Origin: JANNMJ01 sp031425525 | Lineage (GTDB): Bacteria > Bacteroidota > Bacteroidia > Cytophagales > Hymenobacteraceae | Length of the DNA stretch: 64,000 nt | Assembly (NCBI GenBank): GCA_031425525.1 | Contig: JANPJM010000047.1 | Coordinates: forward strand, 1 to 64,000 | Direction of reading: 5' to 3' | Shown here: piece by piece, positions 50,945-61,865 of the stretch | How positions within the stretch are numbered: the first letter of the stretch is position 1 | Layout of the letters: every line of letters begins with the position of its first letter | Notes under the pieces: model-generated | Databases searched by the model: none | Seen by the model: only the letters and a program-made list of their open reading frames with translations | Told to the model about the DNA's origin: nothing | Position numbers and translations under genes: made by a program

Positions 50945-52447
50945 ATGGCAGAAACCCCCAACCACGCCGCCGCGCCGGCCACCTCGCTTCAGGATATCGT
51001 TTCGCACGCGAAAGAATACGGCTTCGTGTTCCCGAGCAGCGAGATTTACGACGGTTTGGCCGCTGTGTATGATTATGGCCCAGTAGGCGTAGAGCTAAAA
51101 AACAACCTCAAGCGGCTGTGGTGGCAGGCGATGACGCAGTTGCACCCCAACATCGTGGGGCTCGATGCGGCCATTTTTATGCACCCGCTAACGTGGAAGG
51201 CGAGCGGTCACGTCGATTCGTTTTCTGATCCGCTCGTCGATAACAAAGACAGCAAGAAGCGGTACCGTGCCGATGTGCTGCTCGAAGAAAAAGCCGCCGA
51301 GTACGAAAACGCCGGCGACCCGCAACGCGCCACCGATTTGTTAGCGGAAATGGGACGACTGCTGACCGAATCGGATTTCGACGGCGTACGGCAGCTCATC
51401 ATCGAAGAGAAAATCGTCTGTCCGATCAGCAAAACCGCGAACTGGACCGATGTACGCCAGTTCAATCTGATGTACTCGACACAGATGAGCGCCACCAGCG
51501 GTGACGGTGACACTGCGCTGTACCTGCGGCCCGAAACGGCGCAGGGTATCTTCGTGAACTTCCTGAACGTACAGAAATCGGCGCGGATGAAAATCCCGTT
51601 CGGCATTGCGCAGATCGGCAAGGCGTTCCGCAACGAGATCGTGGCGCGGCAGTTCATCTTCCGGATGCGTGAGTTTGAGCAGATGGAGATGCAGTTCTTC
51701 ATCCGGCCCGGTACCGAAATGGAATGGTACGCCTACTGGAAGGAAGCTCGCAAAAAGTGGCACGAAGCTCTTGGCACCCCGACCGAAAAATTGCGTTTTC
51801 ACGATCACGATAAGCTCGCTCATTACGCCAACGCGGCCGTGGATATCGAGTTTGCGTTCCCGTTCGGCTTCAAGGAAATTGAAGGCATTCATTCGCGCAC
51901 CGATTTCGATCTGACGCAGCATCAGGCGCTCAGCCGCAAAAAACAGCAATATTTCGACAACGACATCGACCCCGAAACCGGTAAAGCCTACGGCAACTAC
52001 GTGCCGTTCGTGGTGGAAACGAGCGTCGGCGCCGACCGGCTTTTTCTGGCCACGCTCTGCAATGCCTACCGCACCGAGGAAGAGCCCGAAGGCAAGGGGT
52101 TGCGTACGTGGCTCGCGCTGCACCCAGCCGTAGCACCCGTAAAGGCTGCCATTCTGCCGCTGGTGCGCAAAGACGGGCTGCCCGAAGTGGGCCAGCAGAT
52201 TTACGATGAGTTGAAATTCGATTTCGCCCTTATTTACGAGGACCGCGATTCCATCGGGAAGCGTTACACCCGGCAAGACCTCATCGGCACGCCGTTCTGT
52301 ATCGCCATCGATCACCAAACGCTCGAAGATCAGACCGTAACCATCCGCCACCGCGATGCCCGCACGCAAGAGCGTGTAGCCATCAGTGCGCTGCGCGGGG
52401 TTTTGGCAGAAGCAACGAGCGCGCGGCGCGTGCTTGAACAGTTGTAA
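50945..52447 (+). CDS. glyS: Glycine--tRNA ligase (homodimeric type)
   Basis: 500 residues, class II enzyme of the eukaryote/archaea-like single-chain type. Opening ...LQDIVSHAKEYGFVFPSSEIYDGLAAVYDYGPVGVELKNN, motif 2-type FRNEIVARQFIFRMREFEQMEMQFF, motif 3 area VETSVGADRLFLATLCNAY, then the anticodon-binding domain (PVKAAILPLVRKDG). ATG 50945 chosen because MAETPNHA is the first start after the promoter-like TACTTTTG. Confidence 0.97.
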   Translation: MAETPNHAAAPATSLQDIVSHAKEYGFVFPSSEIYDGLAAVYDYGPVGVELKNNLKRLWWQAMTQLHPNIVGLDAAIFMHPLTWKASGHVDSFSDPLVDNKDSKKRYRADVLLEEKAAEYENAGDPQRATDLLAEMGRLLTESDFDGVRQLIIEEKIVCPISKTANWTDVRQFNLMYSTQMSATSGDGDTALYLRPETAQGIFVNFLNVQKSARMKIPFGIAQIGKAFRNEIVARQFIFRMREFEQMEMQFFIRPGTEMEWYAYWKEARKKWHEALGTPTEKLRFHDHDKLAHYANAAVDIEFAFPFGFKEIEGIHSRTDFDLTQHQALSRKKQQYFDNDIDPETGKAYGNYVPFVVETSVGADRLFLATLCNAYRTEEEPEGKGLRTWLALHPAVAPVKAAILPLVRKDGLPEVGQQIYDELKFDFALIYEDRDSIGKRYTRQDLIGTPFCIAIDHQTLEDQTVTIRHRDARTQERVAISALRGVLAEATSARRVLEQL

Positions 52448-52483
52448 TGCCTGGAGAGGTTAGTCAGTATAGGCCCAAAACGT

Positions 52484-52702
52484 ATGCACTACGAACACGA
52501 TGGCATTAGCATCGACCCCGAAATCTGTAACGGTAAGCCTACTATCACCGGCCACCGCATCACAGTGCAGACCGTATTGGAATATCTGAGCGCGGGCGAT
52601 TCTGTTGAGGATATACTGGCTGCCTACTCGTCGTTGACTGCCGCTGATGTAGCTGCTCGCATGGTTGGGCGGGGGCACCGGTCAGTGCGTCTGGCAGCGT
52701 AA
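52484..52702 (+). CDS. DUF433 domain protein (antitoxin of a DUF433-DUF5615 pair)
   Basis: 72 residues, complete DUF433: ISIDPEICNGKPTITGHRITVQTVLEYLSAGDSVEDILAAYSSLTAADVAA. The fold is a winged helix-like DNA-binding domain, typical of antitoxins paired with PIN-like toxins. Its partner gene begins 7 bp downstream, but is broken. Confidence 0.9.
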   Translation: MHYEHDGISIDPEICNGKPTITGHRITVQTVLEYLSAGDSVEDILAAYSSLTAADVAARMVGRGHRSVRLAA

Positions 52703-52709
52703 GCGCAGC

Positions 52710-53053
52710 ATGAGTTTCCTGATCGACGAAAACCTGCCTGATAACATTCGTCTCTGGCACGGAACAGATTTTCAAAACGTGCCGCAGACAATTCCACCGT
52801 GGACGGATGAACAAATCTAGGGGTATGCGCGTCAGAATCGGCAAATAATTGTAACGAAGGACGTTGATTTTCAGGATCGCGTGCTACTTGCTGGCCCACC
52901 TCCACAAGTTGTTAGGTTCGATATTGGAATATGCGGTCGGCGGCCTTGGTCGTCTTAATCGCACGTGTGTGGCCAACGTTCGTAGAATTGTTATTGACCG
53001 ATACCGTGTGGTTAGTGCTTATTGATGAGGAAGGTACCGTCGAAACGGGATAG
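52710..53053 (+). pseudogene. Broken DUF5615 PIN-like toxin gene
   Basis: The reading frame starts MSFLIDENLPDNIRLWHGTD, the hallmark N-terminus of DUF5615 (PIN-like) toxins. It runs to ...WTDEQI and hits TAG at 52818-52820, where the family has a Trp codon (TGG to TAG would be a single change). The frame continues as GYARQNRQIIVTKDVDFQDR and then VLLAGPPPQVVRFDIG, which still matches the family (VTKDxDF). Near 52926-52930 one base is missing; in the shifted frame the protein goes on MRSAALVVLIARVWPTFVEL, LLTDTVWLVLIDEEGTVETG, ending at TAG 53051-53053. So there are two lesions: an amber codon and a frameshift. Confidence 0.88.
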
Positions 53054-53112
53054 CGTTTATAGCGCATCCGCGAATAGATGAGTCATCGCCCTCGTACGGT
53101 TTGAGCTAGCCG

Positions 53113-53120
53113 TACCTTTG
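53113..53120 (+). promoter_or_regulatory. Candidate -7 element for the MMPL gene, at leaderless distance
   Basis: TACCTTTG ends 8 bp before the ATG at 53129, as for glyS. Confidence 0.45.
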
Positions 53121-53128
53121 CGGCTTCT

Positions 53129-55567
53129 ATGTGGCAAAACCTGGCTGTTTGGCTGATTAAATACCGCGCGTGGCTGGTGGGGCTCATTACCGTCCTGACG
53201 GGCGTGATGGGCTACTTCGCGCGCAATGTCGAGATGACGTACGACTTTCAGTCCGTCGTGTCGCCTACCGACCCCGAAATGCAATATTTCCAGACGTTCA
53301 AACAGACGTTTGGCGAGGACGGCAACGTGCTGGTGGTCGGGATGCAGGACAGCAGCGTGTACAAGCTCGGCAACTTCCGCGAGCTGCGCACCCTCACCGA
53401 TACGCTCGGTAAAGTGCAGGGCGTAAACGGGGTGCTGAGCGTGACGAAGCTCATCAACCTCGAAAAAGACACCGTTGAGCGGCAATTCAAGCCCACACCG
53501 ATCTTCCGCCGGATGCCCGATACGCAGCCGCAGCTCGACTCGCTGATGCGCGTCGTGAACCGGGTGGAATTTTATAAAGGGCAACTGATCTCGCCGCGTA
53601 CGGGCGCCACGTTGCTCGCCCTCACCCTCGACCCTAAGTTTCTGAACTCGTCGCAGCGGCAGGCGGTGATGGCTAATGTGCTGGGGCATTGCGAGCGATT
53701 TCAGCAAAAAACCGGTATTCGACTGCATTACGCCGGTTTGCCCTACGTGCGCTCGACGATGACGAGCAAGGTAGCCGGCGAGATGAAGTTCTTTCTGGCC
53801 CTTGCTTTCGGGGTAATGGCTGTTACACTCTTCATCTTCTTCCGAACGTGGGCGGCGGTGGTGTTTCCGCTGCTGGTGGTGGGCGTGGTGGTCATCTGGA
53901 CTATCGGGTCGCTGGTGCTCTTCGGTTTCAAAGTCAATCTGCTGACGGCGCTCATTCCGAGCATCATCATCGTGATCGGTATCCCGAATTGCACCTATCT
54001 GCTGTCGCGCTACCATTACGATTACCGTAAATCGGGTAATCAGGTGCTGGCGATGACGCGCGTCATCCGCAAAATCGGCCTCGTGACGCTGATGAACAAC
54101 ACTACATCGGCCATCGGCTTCGTGGTGTTCTGCTTCACCAATATTGCCATTCTGTATCAGTTTGGGCTGGTCGCGACAGTCAATATCTTCGCGGCGTTCC
54201 TGATTTCGTTTACGCTGATTCCGGCCGTGTTTACGTGGTTGCCGCCCCCGACCGAAAAGCAGCTCGAACACCTCGACGCCAAACCGCTGATGAAGCTATT
54301 GGAGTTTTTCGAGGATGTGGTGCTGCACAAGCGCACGGCGGTGTACATCATTGCGGGGGTGGCGATTGGTCTTTCCCTCCTCGGCATACAGAAGATCAAG
54401 GCGGTGAGCTTTATGGTCGATGACCTACCGAAGGATTCGAGCGTGAACGCCGACCTCAAGTTTTTTGAGCAGCATTTCAACGGCGTCATGCCGCTGGAAG
54501 TAGTAATCGACACGGGTAAGAAACGCGGCATCCTGAAACTCAAAAACCTGGAGCGAATCGACCGTTTCGAGAACTTCCTGCGGCAGGAGCCCACTGTAAC
54601 CGCCCCGGTTTCTATCGTTTCCTTCCTGAAAGCGGCCACCCAGGCGTACTACAACGGCGACCCTGCCAACTACCGCCTCCCGGAGAAAAATGAGCAGCTT
54701 TTCATCCTCAGCTACCTCCAGAAATCGCAGCAGACCAAATCGGGCAACAACAAGTTACTGCGGTCATTCGTGGACTCAACGGGCCAGCGGGCGCGCATCT
54801 CGCTCAAGATTGCTGATATCGGCTCGCGGAACCTAGATACGCTGCTACGGCTCAAAATTGAGCCGCGCATCAAGGAGATTTTCAACGGCACCGGGATGGA
54901 CGTACACCTCACGGGCACGACGGTCATCTTCACGAAAGGCAATGAGTATCTAATCCATACCTTGAAGGAAAGCCTCGTTTGGGCGTTTGCGCTGGTGGGG
55001 CTGGTGGTACTCATTCTGTTTCGGTCGTTCAAGGCGGTGGCGTTTACGCTTATCCCCAACCTGATAACACTTATCCTCACGGGCGGGCTGATGGGGTTGT
55101 TCGGCATCCCGTTGAAACCGGCAACGGCGCTGATTTACGTCATTGCACTGGGGATTGATGGGGATAACTCGATTCATCTGCTCGCCAAGTTCCGGCAGGA
55201 GGTGGCGGTCAATGGCGGGCGCGTGCGCGAAGCCATCTCGGCGACGCTCTCCGAGGCCGGCACTTCGATGCTGTACACGTCGGTGGTGCTGCTGATTGGC
55301 TTCTCAATTTTTGCATTCTCCGAATTTGGCGGTACTAAAGCGTTGGGTGTGCTGATGAGCGCCTCGCTGCTGATTACCAACTTCTCGAACCTGATTCTGC
55401 TGCCATCGCTGCTCGTGACGTTTGAACACGGTAAGGATCAAGACATCGGCCTCCTCCGCCACTACGACGACTTTTACCACGAAGAAGACGACGACCGCGA
55501 TCTCGATCTCGGCCGTCTGCGCCTCCCCAAAACCGCTCCCTTCGGCGATCACGGCGTCATTAATTGA
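53129..55567 (+). CDS. MMPL/RND-family transporter
   Basis: 812 residues. Twelve membrane helices in two similar halves with a large periplasmic loop after the first helix of each half, as in MMPL and Patched-type exporters. Recognisable parts are AFGVMAVTLFIFFRTWAAVV, LTALIPSIIIVIGIPNCTYL, and in the second half FALVGLVVLILFRSFKAVAF and GIDGDNSIHLLAKFR. Usually moves lipids, hopanoids or hydrophobic drugs; cargo unknown. An acidic C-terminal tail (FYHEEDDDRDLDLGRL) is in the cytoplasm. Single gene. Confidence 0.9.
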   Translation: MWQNLAVWLIKYRAWLVGLITVLTGVMGYFARNVEMTYDFQSVVSPTDPEMQYFQTFKQTFGEDGNVLVVGMQDSSVYKLGNFRELRTLTDTLGKVQGVNGVLSVTKLINLEKDTVERQFKPTPIFRRMPDTQPQLDSLMRVVNRVEFYKGQLISPRTGATLLALTLDPKFLNSSQRQAVMANVLGHCERFQQKTGIRLHYAGLPYVRSTMTSKVAGEMKFFLALAFGVMAVTLFIFFRTWAAVVFPLLVVGVVVIWTIGSLVLFGFKVNLLTALIPSIIIVIGIPNCTYLLSRYHYDYRKSGNQVLAMTRVIRKIGLVTLMNNTTSAIGFVVFCFTNIAILYQFGLVATVNIFAAFLISFTLIPAVFTWLPPPTEKQLEHLDAKPLMKLLEFFEDVVLHKRTAVYIIAGVAIGLSLLGIQKIKAVSFMVDDLPKDSSVNADLKFFEQHFNGVMPLEVVIDTGKKRGILKLKNLERIDRFENFLRQEPTVTAPVSIVSFLKAATQAYYNGDPANYRLPEKNEQLFILSYLQKSQQTKSGNNKLLRSFVDSTGQRARISLKIADIGSRNLDTLLRLKIEPRIKEIFNGTGMDVHLTGTTVIFTKGNEYLIHTLKESLVWAFALVGLVVLILFRSFKAVAFTLIPNLITLILTGGLMGLFGIPLKPATALIYVIALGIDGDNSIHLLAKFRQEVAVNGGRVREAISATLSEAGTSMLYTSVVLLIGFSIFAFSEFGGTKALGVLMSASLLITNFSNLILLPSLLVTFEHGKDQDIGLLRHYDDFYHEEDDDRDLDLGRLRLPKTAPFGDHGVIN

Positions 55568-55647
55568 TGCGTAGATGAGTAGGTGAGCAGATGATAGGTA
55601 CGATACCGCCATCTACTCATCTACTCACCTACCCATCTACTCATCTT
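55565..55647. repeat. Inverted pair of octamer tandem repeats filling the MMPL-ileS gap
   Basis: Left arm TAGATGAG, TAGGTGAG, CAGATGAT (period 8); right arm ATCTACTC, ATCTACTC, ACCTACCC, ATCTACTC (inverted). It begins at the MMPL stop codon (TGA 55565-55567) and ends 7 bp before the ileS ATG. Confidence 0.85.
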
Positions 55648-55654
55648 GCACTCA

Positions 55655-59104
<3,450 letters not shown>

Positions 59105-59189
59105 ATTTTAGCACCGAGTTTCACAGAGTTCCACGGAGTAGTAACCGGCCGCAAACTCTATGAAACTCCGTGCGACTCTGTGCTAAAAA
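59105..59189. repeat. Inverted pair of ~10-bp tandem repeats filling the ileS-lspA gap
   Basis: Left arm CACCGAGTTT, CACAGAGTTC, CACGGAG (period 10); right arm AAACTCTATG, AAACTCCGTG, CGACTCTGTG (inverted). TTTTAGCAC at one end pairs with GTGCTAAAA at the other. It fills the whole gap from the ileS stop to the lspA ATG. Confidence 0.85.
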
Positions 59190-59876
59190 ATGCCCCAAAA
59201 GTCTCTTATTCGCTATTACCTCGTTGCAGCGGTCATCATCGCGCTTGACCAACTCGTCAAATACTTCACCCACACCCGGATGCTGATGGGACCGGCGGGC
59301 GAAATCCCGCTCCTCGGCGACTGGTTCAAGCTGCATTACACGCTCAACCCCGGTATGGCGTTCGGCGTGGAGCTGGGTTCGGTGTATGGCAAGCTGATTC
59401 TGACTACGTTTCGGCTCTTCGCAATGGGCGGCATCAGCTACTATCTCTGGCTGCTGTGGAGCCGTCGGGCGCCTAGTGGGCTGCTGTGGTGTGGCGGTCT
59501 GATTCTGGGCGGCGCCATCGGCAACCTCATCGACTCGCTTTTTTACGGCTTCATTTACGATAATGCGCCGTTTGGCGCACCGATGCGGGCGTTTTATGGG
59601 CAAGTGATCGATATGTTTTACCTCGACCTGTGGCAGGGCACGCTGCCCTACAACTGGCCGATAGTGGGCGGAACTTCGCTGGCGCTCTGGCCAATTTTCA
59701 ACGTGGCCGATGCGGCTATTTTTTGCGGTGTGGTCTTCATCCTCTTCAACCAGCAGCGCTTTTTCCCGCACGGCCACTTGGCGGTGGAAGGGGAGGGGCC
59801 GGCCGCCGATACCCACTCCACGACGAACGGCACGCCGGGCGCCGGGTCGGAACACGCCGAAGCGCTCACTTCGTGA
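59190..59876 (+). CDS. lspA: Lipoprotein signal peptidase
   Basis: 228 residues. Family signatures: LDQLVKYF (19-26), FKLHYTLNPGMAFGV (46-60), GGAIGNLIDSLFYGF, then catalytic Asp141 in GQVIDMFY and Asp174 in FNVADAAI. Four membrane helices. It removes the signal peptides of lipoproteins such as GldJ and the other lipoproteins seen here. A ~40-residue Ala/Gly/Pro-rich tail follows the last helix. Its stop overlaps the next GTG by 4 bp. Confidence 0.95.
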   Translation: MPQKSLIRYYLVAAVIIALDQLVKYFTHTRMLMGPAGEIPLLGDWFKLHYTLNPGMAFGVELGSVYGKLILTTFRLFAMGGISYYLWLLWSRRAPSGLLWCGGLILGGAIGNLIDSLFYGFIYDNAPFGAPMRAFYGQVIDMFYLDLWQGTLPYNWPIVGGTSLALWPIFNVADAAIFCGVVFILFNQQRFFPHGHLAVEGEGPAADTHSTTNGTPGAGSEHAEALTS

Positions 59877-61612
59877 CCCCACTCGTGCCGCTCCCAATCC
59901 GCACTACTCCGCTGCTCGCCGTCCGTGATCTGCGGATCAGCTTTGGCGCTATGGCTGCCGTGCGCGGCATGTCGTTCGAGGTGCGGCGCGGTGAAACGGT
60001 GGCGCTCGTGGGCGAGTCGGGTTCGGGTAAATCGGTGACTTCGCTGGCGCTGATGGGCCTGCTCGGCGGCAACCCACAGGTATCGGGTTCGGCATTGCTC
60101 CAGACAAAGCAGTTCGGCGAAATCGACTTGCTAACGGCCCCCGAAAACCAAAAGCGCAAGCTGCGGGGCCGCGAAATGGCGATGATTTTTCAGGAGCCGA
60201 TGTCGTCGCTCAACCCCGTGCATCGGTGCGGCGAGCAGATCGACGAAGTACTGCGCCACCACTTGGGCCTGATCGGTGCGCAAGCTGCCGCCCGCAGCCT
60301 GTCACTCCTTACGGCGGCCGGGCTGCCCGACCCCGCGCGCGCCGCGCGCGCCTACCCGCACGAGCTAAGTGGCGGCCAAAAGCAGCGCGTCATGATTGCG
60401 ATGGCGCTCGCGTGCAGCCCCAGTTTGCTCATTGCCGACGAGCCCACGACGGCGCTCGACGTTACGGTGCAAGCGCGCATCTTACGACTGCTCGCCGATT
60501 TGCGCGCTGAACACGACGCCGCACTCCTCTTCATCACTCACGACCTGGGCGTGGTGGCCGAAATAGCCGACCGCGTGCTGGTGCTGTACCGAGGTGATTT
60601 GGTGGAAAGCGGTTCCGTGCAGGAAGTTTTTCGCAATCCGCAGCACCCTTACACGCGGGGCCTGTTGGCCTGTCGCCCCCAACGCACCGCTCAACGGCTG
60701 GCCGTACTGCCTACCGTCGCCGATTTTCTATGGATAGCATCCGATGAGCCGGCGCAACCGCCAATCAGTAATTACCGACCCTTCACCACAGCCAACTCGA
60801 AACTCGAAACTCAAAACTCAAAACTGCTAACGGCTACCAATCTCACGGTTCGTTACCCAACCGGCGGGGGACTTTTTTCGCGCGCCACCGGTTCAGTGGC
60901 GGCCGTCGATGGCGTAAGCCTGACGCTGGCGCCCGGCGAAACCCTGGCGCTGGTCGGCGAGTCGGGTTGCGGTAAAAGCACGTTGGGCCGCGTACTGCTC
61001 GGTTTGACGAAGCCCAGCGCCGGAACAGTGACCTTTGCCGACGAAGACCTAACGGGTTTTTCCGCTGCTCGCTGGCGCCGGTACCGCCGCGAAGTACAGC
61101 TTATTTTCCAAGACCCACTCGCGGCGCTCGACCCGATGCAGACGGCCGGCGCGGCGCTCACCGAGCCGATGCTGGTACACGGGCTGCACGGTTCCGACGC
61201 CGCGCGCCGCGCGCGGGCCTTCGATTTGCTGGCGCGCGTGGGGTTGCAGGCCGAGCATTTTGGCCGGTACCCGCACGAATTCTCGGGTGGACAACGGCAG
61301 CGGTTGTGCATTGCGCGGGCGTTGGCGTTGGAGCCGCAGGTGCTGGTTTGCGATGAATCTGTTTCGGCGCTCGACGTGTCGGTGCAAGCGCAGGTACTCA
61401 ATTTGCTCAATGAGTTGAAGCGGTCGCTGGGCCTCGCGATGCTCTTCATCACCCACGATCTCAACGTGGCGTGGTTTGTGGCCGACCGCGTAGCCGTGAT
61501 GCAGCGCGGTAGAATTGTGGAATCCGGCCCCGCCGATGCCGTTTTCAACGATCCGCAGCACGAGTATACGCGTACCTTGCTGGCGGCCGTGCCACGCGCC
61601 GAGCCGGTATAA
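59873..61612 (+). CDS. Double ABC ATPase, dipeptide/oligopeptide transporter type
   Basis: Start at GTG 59873, overlapping the lspA stop as GTGA; an upstream ATG lies inside lspA. 579 residues with two ABC domains. First: GESGSGKS (47-54), LSGGQKQRV, LIADEPTTALD. Second: GESGCGKS (362-369), FSGGQRQRL, LVCDESVSALD. This is the fused DppD-DppF layout used for peptide or nickel uptake; no permease or binding protein gene is next to it. The linker (about 308-319) is encoded by a heptamer repeat, which the family does not need. Confidence 0.92.
   Translation: MTPLVPLPIRTTPLLAVRDLRISFGAMAAVRGMSFEVRRGETVALVGESGSGKSVTSLALMGLLGGNPQVSGSALLQTKQFGEIDLLTAPENQKRKLRGREMAMIFQEPMSSLNPVHRCGEQIDEVLRHHLGLIGAQAAARSLSLLTAAGLPDPARAARAYPHELSGGQKQRVMIAMALACSPSLLIADEPTTALDVTVQARILRLLADLRAEHDAALLFITHDLGVVAEIADRVLVLYRGDLVESGSVQEVFRNPQHPYTRGLLACRPQRTAQRLAVLPTVADFLWIASDEPAQPPISNYRPFTTANSKLETQNSKLLTATNLTVRYPTGGGLFSRATGSVAAVDGVSLTLAPGETLALVGESGCGKSTLGRVLLGLTKPSAGTVTFADEDLTGFSAARWRRYRREVQLIFQDPLAALDPMQTAGAALTEPMLVHGLHGSDAARRARAFDLLARVGLQAEHFGRYPHEFSGGQRQRLCIARALALEPQVLVCDESVSALDVSVQAQVLNLLNELKRSLGLAMLFITHDLNVAWFVADRVAVMQRGRIVESGPADAVFNDPQHEYTRTLLAAVPRAEPV
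60794..60828. repeat. Heptamer tandem repeat inside the ABC ATPase gene
   Basis: Units AACTCGA, AACTCGA, AACTCAA, AACTCAA, AACTGCT, read in frame as NSKLETQNSKLL between the two ABC domains. Same unit family as the intergenic repeats at 6377-6410 and 22454-22552. Confidence 0.8.
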
Positions 61613-61623
61613 GTGACAGTTCC

Positions 61624-61708
61624 GTGGCGAGCGCCGTCTCGGCGCCGCGTCATCGTACCCGTCTCGGCCGGTAACGGCTTCACGCAGCGCCGAGACGGCG
61701 GTCGCCAC
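61624..61708. repeat. REP-like inverted repeat before rnr
   Basis: Arms GTGGCGAGCGCCGTCTCGGC(GC) and the inverse ending CGCCGAGACGGCGGTCGCCAC, 22 bp with one mismatch. It follows the ABC gene stop by 12 bp; the gap 61613-61865 holds no gene. Confidence 0.75.
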
Positions 61709-61768
61709 ATCTTTTGTCTGTTATTTCCACGTGAAATCGGCCTACTTTACCGTCGCCGCACCTTCCCG

Positions 61769-61776
61769 TAAGTTTG
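61769..61776 (+). promoter_or_regulatory. Candidate -7 element for rnr
   Basis: TAAGTTTG fits TAnnTTTG, 89 bp before the rnr ATG. No clear -33 TTG at 17-19 bp. Confidence 0.35.
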
Positions 61777-61865
61777 CCGTACTTAGGCATGTTTTACTTT
61801 TGAATCCGTCGATTTACCTACCTGCCGCTCTGCGCAGTGCGTCGGATTACTCCCTCTGACTTTCA

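Noticed and set aside
53057..54271. 404-codon frame opposite the MMPL gene
   Set aside because: Shadow frame; His/Gln/Arg-rich, no domain, and it runs across the promoter and pseudogene end.
55565..55647. CRISPR array candidate (regular short repeats)
   Set aside because: Units are 8 bp with no spacers, and no cas genes are present.
61723..61738. Third parS-like site (ATTTCCACGTGAAATC)
   Set aside because: Only 11 of 16 positions match; too weak to call.
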